NCBI RefSeq assembly: GCF_024320865.1
Contig: NZ_JANDBD010000011.1
Span: 62,001-126,000, forward strand
DNA: 64,000 nt
Origin: Mycolicibacterium arenosum
GTDB taxonomy: Bacteria > Actinomycetota > Actinomycetes > Mycobacteriales > Mycobacteriaceae
Reading direction: 5' to 3'
A model generated the notes under the pieces. The model saw only the letters and a list, made by a program, of their open reading frames with translations. It was not told the DNA's origin and did not search any database. This document shows positions 14,981 through 23,376 of this stretch, piece by piece. The position numbers and the translations under genes were made by a program. The number at the start of each line of letters is the position of its first letter. Position 1 is the first letter of the stretch.

Positions 14981-17900
14981 ATGCACGTCACCTCGGCGGA
15001 GTCGACGGAGCTGTTCACCGGTCCCGAGGATGCGCCGCTGCAGCTCGTTCGCGTGGCCTACCGACTGTGCGCCCGGCCGACGCCCGTCACGGTCGAGGGA
15101 CCCGGCCTCGAGACCGTCGGCACGGTGACCGCGACGCCGCGCGGCCACACCGTGGAGGTGCCGGTCCGGGTGACCGACGGCAGCGTCGGCGAGCGCAGGG
15201 CCGCCCGCGTGACGGCGGGCCGCAGCAGCGTGGGCTTCGAGTTCACCGTCGCCGAACCCGGCTGGACGATGTACATGGTCAGCCACTTCCACTACGACCC
15301 GGTGTGGTGGAACACCCAGGCGGCGTACACCAGCGTGTGGACCGAGGACCCGCCGGGCCGCTGCAGGCAGACCAACGGCTTCGAACTGGTCAGCGCGCAC
15401 CTGGAGACGGCGCGGCGCGAACCCGAGTACAAGTTCGTGCTCGCCGAGGTCGACTACCTCAAGCCGTACTGGGACACCCACCCCGAGGATCGCGCCGACC
15501 TGAAGCGGCTGATCGCCGAGGGCCGCGTCGAGGTCATGGGCGGCACCTACAACGAGCCGAACACGAACCTCACCCATCCTGAGACCGCGATCCGGAACTT
15601 CGTGCACGGCATCGGCTTTCAGCGCGACGTCATGGGTGCCTCACCCGCCACCGCCTGGCAGCTCGACGTGTTCGGCCACGATCCGCAGTTCCCCGGCATG
15701 GCGGCCGACGCCGGCCTGACGTCCAGTTCGTGGGCCCGCGGACCGCACCACCAGTGGGGTCCGATGGCCGACGGCGGCGACCCCGAGCGCATGCAGTTCG
15801 CCAGCGAGTTCGAGTGGATGGCGCCGTCGGGCCGCGGACTGCTGACCCACTACATGCCCGCCCACTACGCCGCGGGGTGGTGGATGGACTCGTCGGCGTC
15901 GCTCGAGGATGCCGAACGCCAGACGTACGAACTGTTCGCCGGGTTGAAGAAGGTCGCGCTCACCCGCAACGTGCTGCTGCCCGTCGGCACCGACTACACG
16001 CCACCCAACAAGTGGGTCACCGACATCCACCGTGATTGGGCGGCCCGCTACACCTGGCCGAAGTTCGTCTGCGCGCTGCCGAGCGAGTTCTTCGCCGCCG
16101 TGCGTGCCGAACTCGACGAGCGAGGCGCCACCCCGTCGCCGCAGACCCGCGACATGAACCCGATCTACACGGGCTGCCACGTCTCCTACATCGACACCAA
16201 GCAGGCCAATCGCGCCGCCGAATTCGCCGTGCTGGAGGCCGAGTGCTTCGCGGTGTTCGCCGGCCTGCTCGCAGGCGCGACGTACCCCGAAGCGGCGCTG
16301 GCCAAGGCGTGGGTGCAGCTGGCCTACGGCGCACACCACGACGCCATCACCGGGTCGGAGTCCGATCAGGTCTACCTCGATCTGCTGACCAGCTGGCGCG
16401 ATGCCTGGCAGCTGGGGACCACCGCGCGCGACAACGCCCTGGCGCTGTTGTCGACGGCGGTCGACGCATCCGTCGTCGTCTGGAACCCGTTGGCGCACAG
16501 CCGCACCGACATCGTCACCGTTCACCTCGACGAGCCCTTCGCCGGCGTGCTGCTCGACGCCGACGACCGCGAGGTGCCGGTGTTCGTCGAGCACGACGGG
16601 CACACCGTCACGTGGCTGGCGCGTGAGGTGCCCTCGCTGGGTTGGCGCGCGTACCGGTTCGGCAAGGGCTCCGGCGTCGTCGTCGGTTGGGAATCGCTGG
16701 ACGGCCACGAGATCGACAACGAGTACTACCGGCTGAGCGTCGACGCGGCCCGCGGCGGCGGCGTCGATTCCCTGATCCGCAACGGCCGCGAGCTCATCAC
16801 CGCGGGCCGCGTCGGCAACGAACTCGCCGTTTACAAGGAGTACCCGGCGCATCCCAAGGCGGGCGAGGGGCCGTGGCATCTTCTGCCCAAGGGCCCCGTC
16901 ACGTCGTCGACGAGTGCGGCCGCCACATCCGTTGCGGTGCAGCGCAGTCCGCTGGGCGATCGCATCGTCGTCACCGGCCGGATGCGGGGGTTGCTGAGCT
17001 ACACCCAGACGATCACCCTGTGGCGGGGTGTCGACCGAGTCGACTGCCGCACCGTGGTCGACGAGTTCACCGGGGAGGATCGGCTGCTGCGGCTGCGCTG
17101 GCCGTGCGCGATACCGGGGGCGATGCCGGTCAGCGAGGTCGGCGACGCCGTGATCGGCCGCGGCTTCGGGCTCACCCACCGCCACGGCGTCACCGACAAG
17201 GCCGTCGACACCGCGAAACACCCCTACACACTGGATAATCCGGCGTTCGGCTGGTTCGGGCTGTCATCCACGGTGCGGGTACGACTTCCCGACGGCGGGA
17301 TCAGGGCGATCTCCGTGGCCGAGGTCGTCTCGCCGGGACCGGACGCCGACCCGCTGGCCCGCGAGGTGATGGTCGCACTGGCCCGCGCCGGAGTGACCGC
17401 GACCTGCACCACCGCCGAGACCGCCCGGTACGGGGACCTCGCGGTCGATTCGAACCTCCCCGATGTCCGGATATCACTGGGCTCCTCGGCGGAGAACACC
17501 TTCACCGCCGGCGTGCTCGCCGGAGCGGAAAGCGACATGCGCGTGTGGGTTCCGGCCGATGCGCCGCTGGCCGACGTCTGGGTGCCCGGTGCCGACCTGC
17601 GCGGAATCCGGACCCTGCCCGTACTGGTGGTCGGCTCCGCCGACGGCCTCGACGCCGCGGTGCGAGCCCTGATCGACGACCTCGCCGACGCCGAGATCGA
17701 GGTCGTTCGCGTGGTCGGCACCGAGGACGGCCGGTTCGACGACCGCACCGTCGCGATGTTCAACCGCGGGGTGCCGAGTTTCGCGGTCGACTCCGACGGC
17801 ACTCTGCACACGTCGCTCATGCGGTCGTGCACCGGATGGCCGTCCGGCACCTGGATCGACCCGCCGCGCCGGACCGCGCCCGACGGCTCCAACTTCCAGC

Positions 17901-19117
17901 TGCAGCACTGGTCGCACACGTTCGACTACGCGATCGCGGTCGGCGACGGTGATTGGCGGACCTCCGAAATGCCACCGCGCAGTGCGGAATTCGGTCAACC
18001 TCTACTGGGCGTCGTCAGCCACCACGATCCGGGATCAGGCGGCCTGCCGCCGTGGGGTTCGCTGCTGGAGATCGAGCCCGCGAAGGCCGTCGCCCTCGGC
18101 GCGCTCAAGGCCCTGGGCAACCCGACCCCACACGGCAGCACGGCGCACGTCGACCCGAAGGACGGCATCGTCCTGCGTCTGGTCGAGAGCCTCGGGCGCA
18201 GCGGCGTCGACGTGGAGATCCACTCCGGGCTGCGCAGCGTCGACACCGAGCGGCTCGACCTGCTGGAGCGACCGCTCGCCGAACCAGCCGGCGACCTGCA
18301 CCTGCACGGCTACGAGATCGCCACCGTGCGTGCGCACCTCAACCTGCCGCGAGTGCTCGACGCCGACCACACCGAGCTCGCACCCGACGCCGAGCCCGCC
18401 CAACCGCTGTACGCGAGGTACTGGCTGCACAATCGGGGACCGGCGCCCCTCGGCGGGCTGCCCGCCGTGGCGCACCTGCACCCGCGGCAGCTCGGCGTGG
18501 ATCCCGGTGCACCGGTTGAGCTTCAGCTCACCGCCGCCAGCGACGGTGACGTGCCGCTGCACGGCAAGGTGCGGCTCGTTGTGCCGCCGGAGTGGACCGT
18601 TGCACCCGACGACCTGCCGTTCATGCTGCCGCCGGGCGAGTACCTCGAGGCGAACCTCCACGTCACGATGCCCGAAGGGACCGCGGCCGGGCTGTACCCG
18701 ATTCGCGCCGAACTGGCGCTGACAGGGACGGCGTTGCCCGGCTCCTGGCGCCAGACCGTGGAGGACGTGTGCGTCGTGTCCGTCGGGGCCACCGACGACG
18801 TCGTGCTCCGGCTGGTTGCCGAGCCGCAACCGGTGGAGGTCGCGGCCGGGGGCACCGCCACCGTCGGGGTGACCGTCGGCACCGACTGCCACGCCGACCT
18901 GTCGGTCGAGGCGCACCTCATCACCCCGTGGGGAACGTGGGAGTGGATGGGCCCCAACATCATCGGCGCCGACGTGCCTGCGCGCGGCACCGTCGACCTG
19001 CAGTTCGACGTGTCGCCGCCGCCGTGGGTGGAACCCGGGGTGTGGTGGGCGCTCATCCGGGTCGGCTGTGCGGGCGACCTGGTGTACTCGCCGGCGGTAC
19101 AGGTGAGGGTGCGATGA
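14981..19117 (+). CDS. GH38 alpha-mannosidase, extra long
   Basis: A 1,378-residue GH38 alpha-mannosidase in the place of M. tuberculosis Rv0648 (recalled as about 1,215 residues, so this one is longer). After an approximately 95-residue beta-rich start comes the catalytic domain: zinc ligands H102/D104-type motif in SHFHYDPVWW (H102, H104, D106) and the nucleophile/zinc-ligand D229 in QLDVFGHDPQFP. GGTYNEPNTN (187-196) and the helical GAHHDAITGSESDQVY follow, then the C-terminal beta domains. Residues from about 1143 on look like two Ig/NEW3-type modules (VPPEWTV, VTVGTDCHADLSVEAHL). No signal peptide, so it should act in the cytosol on mannosides or recycled glycans. The SurA-like gene and ROK kinase follow closely. 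Confidence 0.9.
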   Translation: MHVTSAESTELFTGPEDAPLQLVRVAYRLCARPTPVTVEGPGLETVGTVTATPRGHTVEVPVRVTDGSVGERRAARVTAGRSSVGFEFTVAEPGWTMYMVSHFHYDPVWWNTQAAYTSVWTEDPPGRCRQTNGFELVSAHLETARREPEYKFVLAEVDYLKPYWDTHPEDRADLKRLIAEGRVEVMGGTYNEPNTNLTHPETAIRNFVHGIGFQRDVMGASPATAWQLDVFGHDPQFPGMAADAGLTSSSWARGPHHQWGPMADGGDPERMQFASEFEWMAPSGRGLLTHYMPAHYAAGWWMDSSASLEDAERQTYELFAGLKKVALTRNVLLPVGTDYTPPNKWVTDIHRDWAARYTWPKFVCALPSEFFAAVRAELDERGATPSPQTRDMNPIYTGCHVSYIDTKQANRAAEFAVLEAECFAVFAGLLAGATYPEAALAKAWVQLAYGAHHDAITGSESDQVYLDLLTSWRDAWQLGTTARDNALALLSTAVDASVVVWNPLAHSRTDIVTVHLDEPFAGVLLDADDREVPVFVEHDGHTVTWLAREVPSLGWRAYRFGKGSGVVVGWESLDGHEIDNEYYRLSVDAARGGGVDSLIRNGRELITAGRVGNELAVYKEYPAHPKAGEGPWHLLPKGPVTSSTSAAATSVAVQRSPLGDRIVVTGRMRGLLSYTQTITLWRGVDRVDCRTVVDEFTGEDRLLRLRWPCAIPGAMPVSEVGDAVIGRGFGLTHRHGVTDKAVDTAKHPYTLDNPAFGWFGLSSTVRVRLPDGGIRAISVAEVVSPGPDADPLAREVMVALARAGVTATCTTAETARYGDLAVDSNLPDVRISLGSSAENTFTAGVLAGAESDMRVWVPADAPLADVWVPGADLRGIRTLPVLVVGSADGLDAAVRALIDDLADAEIEVVRVVGTEDGRFDDRTVAMFNRGVPSFAVDSDGTLHTSLMRSCTGWPSGTWIDPPRRTAPDGSNFQLQHWSHTFDYAIAVGDGDWRTSEMPPRSAEFGQPLLGVVSHHDPGSGGLPPWGSLLEIEPAKAVALGALKALGNPTPHGSTAHVDPKDGIVLRLVESLGRSGVDVEIHSGLRSVDTERLDLLERPLAEPAGDLHLHGYEIATVRAHLNLPRVLDADHTELAPDAEPAQPLYARYWLHNRGPAPLGGLPAVAHLHPRQLGVDPGAPVELQLTAASDGDVPLHGKVRLVVPPEWTVAPDDLPFMLPPGEYLEANLHVTMPEGTAAGLYPIRAELALTGTALPGSWRQTVEDVCVVSVGATDDVVLRLVAEPQPVEVAAGGTATVGVTVGTDCHADLSVEAHLITPWGTWEWMGPNIIGADVPARGTVDLQFDVSPPPWVEPGVWWALIRVGCAGDLVYSPAVQVRVR

Positions 19118-19134
19118 GCGCTTGCCCGAAGAGC
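19113..19134 (+). repeat. stop-codon 22-mer, copy 1
   Basis: The 22-mer begins 2 nt before the mannosidase TGA and reads GA-TGA-GCGCTTGC, then CCGAAGAGC. It matches 47952-47973 at 21 of 22 positions, where it overlies the TGA of a TetR gene in exactly the same register. Confidence 0.72.
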
Positions 19135-19145
19135 CGAGGGCCGCG

Positions 19146-19760
19146 ATGAGCGGGCACACCGTCGCCACGGTGGCGGGCACCCCTATTCTCGTCGCCGAGG
19201 TCGACGAGCGAGAAGAGCGTCTGAGGGCGACGCGGTTGGCATCCGCGTTGCCGTCGCCCGGTACCAGCGAGGGCCGCCAGCTTCGGCGCTGGCTGACCCA
19301 GCTGCTGGTGACCGAGCACGTCGTCGCCGCCGAGGTGGCGGCGCGCGGTCTGTCAGCCGACAACGCGCCAACAGAGGAGGAACTGATGCCGGATACCGTC
19401 TCTCGCATGGAACTCGGCAGTGTGGCCGCGTCCGTGCTCGAGAGTCCGCGAGCGCGCGCGCTGTTCGCCGACGTGACGAGCGCCGTCGCCGTGTCGGATG
19501 CGGCTGTCGCGCAATATCATTCGCGCAATCCGCGACGCTTCGCACCCGCGCAGACCGTCGCGGGCGGCTGGCACAGACCGGCGGCGCCAACTCCGTTGGA
19601 CGACGTCCGGGCCGCCGTCGCCGGGCACCTGCTGGCCGCCGCGCGCCGCCGCGAGTTCCGCCGCTGGCTCGACGCGCAGGTGAGCAGCGACGTCGAATTG
19701 GCGCCCGGTTACGAGCATCCCGGCGATCCCCGCCAGCCCGACAACACCCACCGCCACTGA
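19146..19760 (+). CDS. SurA/PpiC-N-like protein in the Rv0649 (fabD2) position
   Basis: A 204-residue protein between the mannosidase and ROK kinase, where M. tuberculosis has Rv0649 (224 residues, named fabD2, a putative malonyl-CoA:ACP transacylase). I see no GHSxG nucleophile elbow, so a transacylase role is not supported. The layout instead resembles the N-terminal domain of SurA/PrsA-type chaperones: VATVAGTPILVAEVDERE near residue 5, a helix LRRWLTQLLVTEHVVAAEVA, and VSDAAVAQYHSRNPRRF near 118-134, but no parvulin domain follows. No signal peptide. The ATG at 19146 was chosen over 19122, which lies in the stop-codon repeat. Its TGA overlaps the kinase start (TGATG), so the two are coupled. 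Confidence 0.65.
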   Translation: MSGHTVATVAGTPILVAEVDEREERLRATRLASALPSPGTSEGRQLRRWLTQLLVTEHVVAAEVAARGLSADNAPTEEELMPDTVSRMELGSVAASVLESPRARALFADVTSAVAVSDAAVAQYHSRNPRRFAPAQTVAGGWHRPAAPTPLDDVRAAVAGHLLAAARRREFRRWLDAQVSSDVELAPGYEHPGDPRQPDNTHRH

Positions 19761-20659
19761 TGGCCACGCTCGCACTGGACATCGGCGGCACGAAGATCGC
19801 CGCGGGCGTCGTCAGCGACGACGGTGACCTGATGCACCGGGCTCAGGAGAAGACGCCCGACGAGCGCGAGGCGATCTGGGGCGTCGTCGAGAGACTGCTC
19901 ACCGAGGCCAAGGGCACCGCCGGGGAGCTGACGGGGGTCGGGATCGGCTCCGCGGGTCCCATCGATCTCCACACCGGCACCGTCAGTCCGATCAACATCC
20001 ACGCGTGGGACGACTTCCCGATCGTCGACCGGGTCGCGGAGTTGACCGGGCTGCCGGTGCGCCTCGGCGGCGACGGACTGTGCATGGCGTTGGGCGAGCA
20101 GTGGCGCGGCGCCGGGCAGGACGCCAGGTTCATGCTGGGGATGGTCGTCTCGACGGGTATCGGCGGCGGGCTGGTGCTCGACGGCGCCCCGTACGACGGC
20201 CGCACGGGTAACGCCGGCCACGTCGGGCACGTGGTGGTTGACGTCGACGGGGCCAAGTGCACGTGCGGCGGGCACGGGTGCGTCGAGACCGTGGCGTCCG
20301 GGCCGAGCATCGCCCGGTGGGCGCGCGACCACGGCTGGGACGCACCGCCCGAGTCCAACGCCAAGGAACTCGCCGACGCGGCCAAGACCGGCGACCCCAC
20401 CGCGCTGCGCGCCTACTACCGCGGTGCGACCGCGATCGCCGCGGCCATCGCGTCGGTCGCCGCGGTGTGCGACCTCGATCTGGTGGTGATCGGCGGGGGA
20501 GTGGCTAAATCGAAGGGCCTGCTGTTCCTTCCCCTGCGCGAGACCCTGACCTGGTACGCCGGGCTGGATTTCATCCAGGAGTTGCGCGTCGAACCCGCGG
20601 TGCTGGGTGGCGACGCCGGCCTGATCGGCGCGGCGAAGCTGGCGACGCTCGCGGAATAA
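19760..20659 (+). CDS. ROK-family sugar kinase
   Basis: A 299-residue ROK kinase (glucokinase-like), counterpart of Rv0650. ATP phosphate-binding DIGGTK is at residues 7-12; the substrate loop TGNAGHVGHVVVD carries the ROK histidine; the zinc-binding cluster is KCTCGGHGCVETVASG; and VVIGGGVAKSKGLL closes the adenosine site. A single-domain sugar 6-kinase fits, and with the mannosidase next door mannose or a related sugar is the natural guess, but the residues do not decide the sugar. Its ATG overlaps the preceding stop. The last gene before the rplJ leader. Confidence 0.9.
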   Translation: MATLALDIGGTKIAAGVVSDDGDLMHRAQEKTPDEREAIWGVVERLLTEAKGTAGELTGVGIGSAGPIDLHTGTVSPINIHAWDDFPIVDRVAELTGLPVRLGGDGLCMALGEQWRGAGQDARFMLGMVVSTGIGGGLVLDGAPYDGRTGNAGHVGHVVVDVDGAKCTCGGHGCVETVASGPSIARWARDHGWDAPPESNAKELADAAKTGDPTALRAYYRGATAIAAAIASVAAVCDLDLVVIGGGVAKSKGLLFLPLRETLTWYAGLDFIQELRVEPAVLGGDAGLIGAAKLATLAE

Positions 20660-20725
20660 CGATCTGGGCGCGCTAGTCCGACCTGAGGGCCGAACAGCGC
20701 GCCGACATCACGGGGAACGAGCGAT

Positions 20726-20755
20726 TTGGGCTGATCGGCGGGGGTCGGGTACTCT
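20726..20755 (+). promoter_or_regulatory. candidate rplJ promoter
   Basis: TACTCT (20750-20755) is a good mycobacterial -10, with a weak TTGGGC (20726-20731) 18 nt upstream. It sits just ahead of the folded L10 leader, where the rplJL promoter is expected. Confidence 0.5.
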
Positions 20756-20756
20756 T

Positions 20757-20890
20757 GGCGACGTTCCACCGAAGACCGTCGGTCACCGAGAAATCGGTTG
20801 AAGGTCCGGGCTAACCCCCGGCGGCCCACGCAGGAGGACGAGGTAACAGTATTTCTGTGCGCCCCGACCTGTCTGTGTCGGGGCGTTTTT
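20757..20890 (+). ncRNA. ribosomal protein L10 leader
   Basis: A roughly 200-nt untranslated leader precedes rplJ. It contains paired segments (CCGTCGGTCACCGAGAAATC region and a CCGGG/CCCGG-rich stem at about 20807-20823) followed by an intrinsic terminator. Such leaders bind the L10-L12 complex and adjust rplJL expression. I place it by position and architecture (Rfam L10 leader class), not by a covariance search. Confidence 0.65.
20860..20890 (+). terminator. attenuator terminator in the rplJ leader
   Basis: CGCCCCGAC (20860-20868) pairs with GTCGGGGCG (20877-20885) around an 8-nt loop, followed directly by TTTTT. A textbook intrinsic terminator 63 nt before rplJ, consistent with attenuation inside the leader. 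Confidence 0.85.
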
Positions 20891-20953
20891 GTATGTCAAG
20901 CCTTCTTCGCCGGTCGACGTGGATACGCGTACACCAATTACGAGGAGGCATGC

Positions 20954-21565
20954 ATGGCCAAGGCTGATAAAGCCACTGCGGTCGCTGACATCGCCGAACA
21001 GTTCAAGGAGGCGACGGCCACCGTCGTCACCGAGTACCGCGGGCTCTCGGTGGCCAACCTGGCCGAACTCCGTCGCTCGCTCGGCGCATCCGCCACCTAC
21101 ACCGTCGCCAAGAACACCTTGGTGAAGCGGGCCGCGAGCGAGGCCGGTATCGAGGGCCTCGACGAACTGTTCGCCGGACCGACGGCGATCGCGTTCATCT
21201 CCGGAGAACCGGTCGACGCCGCCAAGGCGATCAAGACCTTCGCCAAGGAACACAAGGCGCTGGTCATCAAGGGCGGCTACATGGACGGCGCCGCGCTGTC
21301 CGTGGACGAGGTGAACCGGATCGCCGATCTGGAATCGCGCGAGGTGCTGCTGGCCAAGCTGGCCGGCGCGATGAAGGGCAACCTCGCCAAGGCCGCGGGG
21401 CTGTTCAACGCTCCCGCGTCTCAGGCGGCACGACTGTTCGCAGCACTGCAGGAGAAGAAGGCCACGGAGAGCCCGGCACCCGCCGCGGACTCCGAGGCAT
21501 CCGCTGCCGAGGCACCCGCCGCGGCCGCAGCAGAAGACCAGGCACCGGCCGACGCGGCCGAGTAG
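20954..21565 (+). CDS. rplJ: 50S ribosomal protein L10
   Basis: A 203-residue L10, which anchors L7/L12 dimers on the 50S stalk through its C-terminal helix. The N-terminal RNA-binding domain (VTEYRGLSVANLAELRRSL, YTVAKNTLVKRA) is canonical. The C-terminal tail (about residues 175-203) is an Ala/Pro/Glu-rich low-complexity stretch typical of mycobacteria. ATG at 20954 follows GAGGAGG at 20942-20948. It is followed by rplL 45 nt downstream in one operon and preceded by the L10 leader with its attenuator. Confidence 0.97.
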   Translation: MAKADKATAVADIAEQFKEATATVVTEYRGLSVANLAELRRSLGASATYTVAKNTLVKRAASEAGIEGLDELFAGPTAIAFISGEPVDAAKAIKTFAKEHKALVIKGGYMDGAALSVDEVNRIADLESREVLLAKLAGAMKGNLAKAAGLFNAPASQAARLFAALQEKKATESPAPAADSEASAAEAPAAAAAEDQAPADAAE

Positions 21566-21610
21566 CTCGACACCAACGACACCACATAAGTAAGTAAGGA
21601 AGGACCAATC

Positions 21611-21997
21611 ATGGCCAAGCTCAGCACCGACGAACTGCTCGATGCCTTCAAGGAAATGACCCTGCTCGAACTCTCCGAGTTCGTGAAGCAGTTCGAAGAG
21701 GTCTTCGAGGTCACCGCGGCCGCTCCGGTCGCCGTCGCCGCCGCCGGTGGCGCAGCCGCCCCGGCCGAGGCCGCCGAGGAGCAGTCGGAGTTCGACGTCA
21801 TCCTCGAGGGTGCCGGCGAGAAGAAGATCGGCGTCATCAAGGTCGTCCGCGAGATCGTCTCGGGCCTGGGCCTCAAGGAGGCCAAGGACCTCGTCGACAG
21901 CGCCCCCAAGCCGCTGCTCGAGAAGGTCAACAAGGAGGCCGCCGAGGCCGCGAAGGCCAAGCTCGAAGAGGCCGGCGCCAAGGTCACCGTCAAGTAG
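21611..21997 (+). CDS. rplL: 50S ribosomal protein L7/L12
   Basis: A 128-residue L7/L12 with the three expected parts: N-terminal dimerisation helices (about 1-35), an Ala-rich hinge (about 36-58) and the C-terminal factor-binding domain (EFDVILEGAGEKKIGVIKVV, KEAKDLVDSAPK). It recruits elongation factors such as EF-G and EF-Tu, whose genes lie 27-30 kb away. AGGAAGGAC precedes the ATG at 21611. A strong hairpin follows at 22006. Confidence 0.97.
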   Translation: MAKLSTDELLDAFKEMTLLELSEFVKQFEEVFEVTAAAPVAVAAAGGAAAPAEAAEEQSEFDVILEGAGEKKIGVIKVVREIVSGLGLKEAKDLVDSAPKPLLEKVNKEAAEAAKAKLEEAGAKVTVK

Positions 21998-22005
21998 TTC
22001 CACCT

Positions 22006-22045
22006 CTGCTGGGGGTCGGGTCGCACTGCGACTCGGCCCCCGCAG
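22006..22045 (+). terminator. rplL terminator hairpin
   Basis: CTGCTGGGGG (22006-22015) and its continuation to 22025 pair with 22026-22045 ending CCCCCGCAG, a stem of about 19 bp with three mismatches. It lies 9 nt after the rplL stop. The T-tract is short (TCGTTT), as is common in mycobacteria. Confidence 0.72.
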
Positions 22046-22227
22046 TCGTTTCCGGGTGCGTTACTGCTGGCAAACACGCTGCGTAACCGGAATGTGAGAT
22101 ATGCCGCGCTGAATTGCCAAGCTGTGACCGACCATAAAGTGTTGCCGATATGCCGCGTAGGCTACAGTGACTCAAGCCACAGGCCGCTGACAGCGGCGGG
22201 GATGAACACTGGGCGGAAGGATCTCGC

Positions 22228-23361
22228 GTGGGCATCGGTATTCAGGTTGAGGGATTGACGAAGTCCTTCGGTTCCCAGCGAATCTGGGAGGACGTCACCT
22301 TCGACATTCCGGCCGGTGAGGTCAGCGTGTTGCTGGGCCCGTCCGGTACGGGTAAGTCGGTCTTCCTGAAGTCCCTGATCGGCCTGCTGCGCCCCGAGCG
22401 CGGCAAGATCATCGTCGACGGCACCAACATCATCGAGTGCTCGGCCAAGGAGCTCTACGAGATCCGCACGCTGTTCGGCGTGATGTTCCAGGACGGCGCG
22501 CTGTTCGGCTCGATGAGCATCTACGACAACACGGCGTTCCCGCTTCGTGAGCACACGAAGAAGAAGGAATCCGAGATCCGTCAGATCGTGATGGAGAAGC
22601 TCGACCTGGTCGGTCTGACCGGTGACGAGGGCAAGTTCCCCGGTGAGATCTCCGGCGGTATGCGCAAGCGCGCCGGGTTGGCCCGCTCGCTGGTGCTGGA
22701 CCCGCAGATCATCCTCTGCGACGAGCCGGACTCCGGTCTGGACCCCGTCCGTACGGCCTATCTGTCGCAGCTGCTGATCGACATCAACGCCCAGATCGAC
22801 TGCACGATCCTGATCGTGACGCACAACATCAACATCGCCCGCACCGTGCCCGACAACATGGGCATGCTGTTCCGCAAGCACCTGGTGATGTTCGGCCCGC
22901 GTGAGGTGCTGCTGACCTCCGATGAGCCGGTCGTCAAGCAGTTCCTGAACGGTCGTCGTCTCGGTCCGATCGGCATGTCGGAGGAGAAGGACGAGGGCAC
23001 GATGGCCGAGGAGCAGGCCCTCGCCGACGCCGGTCACCACGACGGTGGTGTCGAGGAGATCGAGGGTGTGCCGCCGCAGATCCAGGCCACCCCCGGTATG
23101 CCGCACCGCCAAGCCGTCGACCGCCGTCAGGCTCGTGTTCGCGACATCATGCACACCCTGCCGCCCGCCGCGCAGGAAGCCATCCGCGACGACCTCGAGG
23201 GCACCCACAAGTACGCCAGCCACGAACCGGGTCACGCCGACACCGTGGTGTCGCGACACTCGGCAGGTGCCGAGGCGCAGACCGCCGTCATCGGCGGTGA
23301 CGACTCGCCGACCGCCACCATCCCGGTGCAGGGCGGCGCCGGTCCGAGCCTGCAGAAGTAG
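22228..23361 (+). CDS. mceG: Mce transport ATPase MceG (Mkl)
   Basis: A 377-residue ABC ATPase that powers the Mce lipid importers (cholesterol, fatty acids) from the cytosolic face. Walker A GPSGTGKS is at 37-44, the signature ISGGMRKRAGLARS at 141-154, Walker B IILCDEP at 161-167 and the H-loop THN at 198-200. The MlaF-like FQDGALFGSMS segment is typical of the MCE ATPase branch. The 130-residue C-terminal extension, rich in His, Glu and Gln, is the mycobacterial MceG addition. Start is GTG at 22228 behind GGAAGGA. No permease is adjacent, as expected for a shared ATPase. The 182-nt gap upstream after the rplL terminator should hold its promoter. Confidence 0.94.
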   Translation: MGIGIQVEGLTKSFGSQRIWEDVTFDIPAGEVSVLLGPSGTGKSVFLKSLIGLLRPERGKIIVDGTNIIECSAKELYEIRTLFGVMFQDGALFGSMSIYDNTAFPLREHTKKKESEIRQIVMEKLDLVGLTGDEGKFPGEISGGMRKRAGLARSLVLDPQIILCDEPDSGLDPVRTAYLSQLLIDINAQIDCTILIVTHNINIARTVPDNMGMLFRKHLVMFGPREVLLTSDEPVVKQFLNGRRLGPIGMSEEKDEGTMAEEQALADAGHHDGGVEEIEGVPPQIQATPGMPHRQAVDRRQARVRDIMHTLPPAAQEAIRDDLEGTHKYASHEPGHADTVVSRHSAGAEAQTAVIGGDDSPTATIPVQGGAGPSLQK

Positions 23362-23376
23362 CTGCGCTCCTCGACT

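Noticed and set aside
20798..20953. N-terminal extension of rplJ
   Set aside because: The in-frame region upstream of 20954 is the folded leader and its terminator; GAGGAGG directly before 20954 fixes the start.
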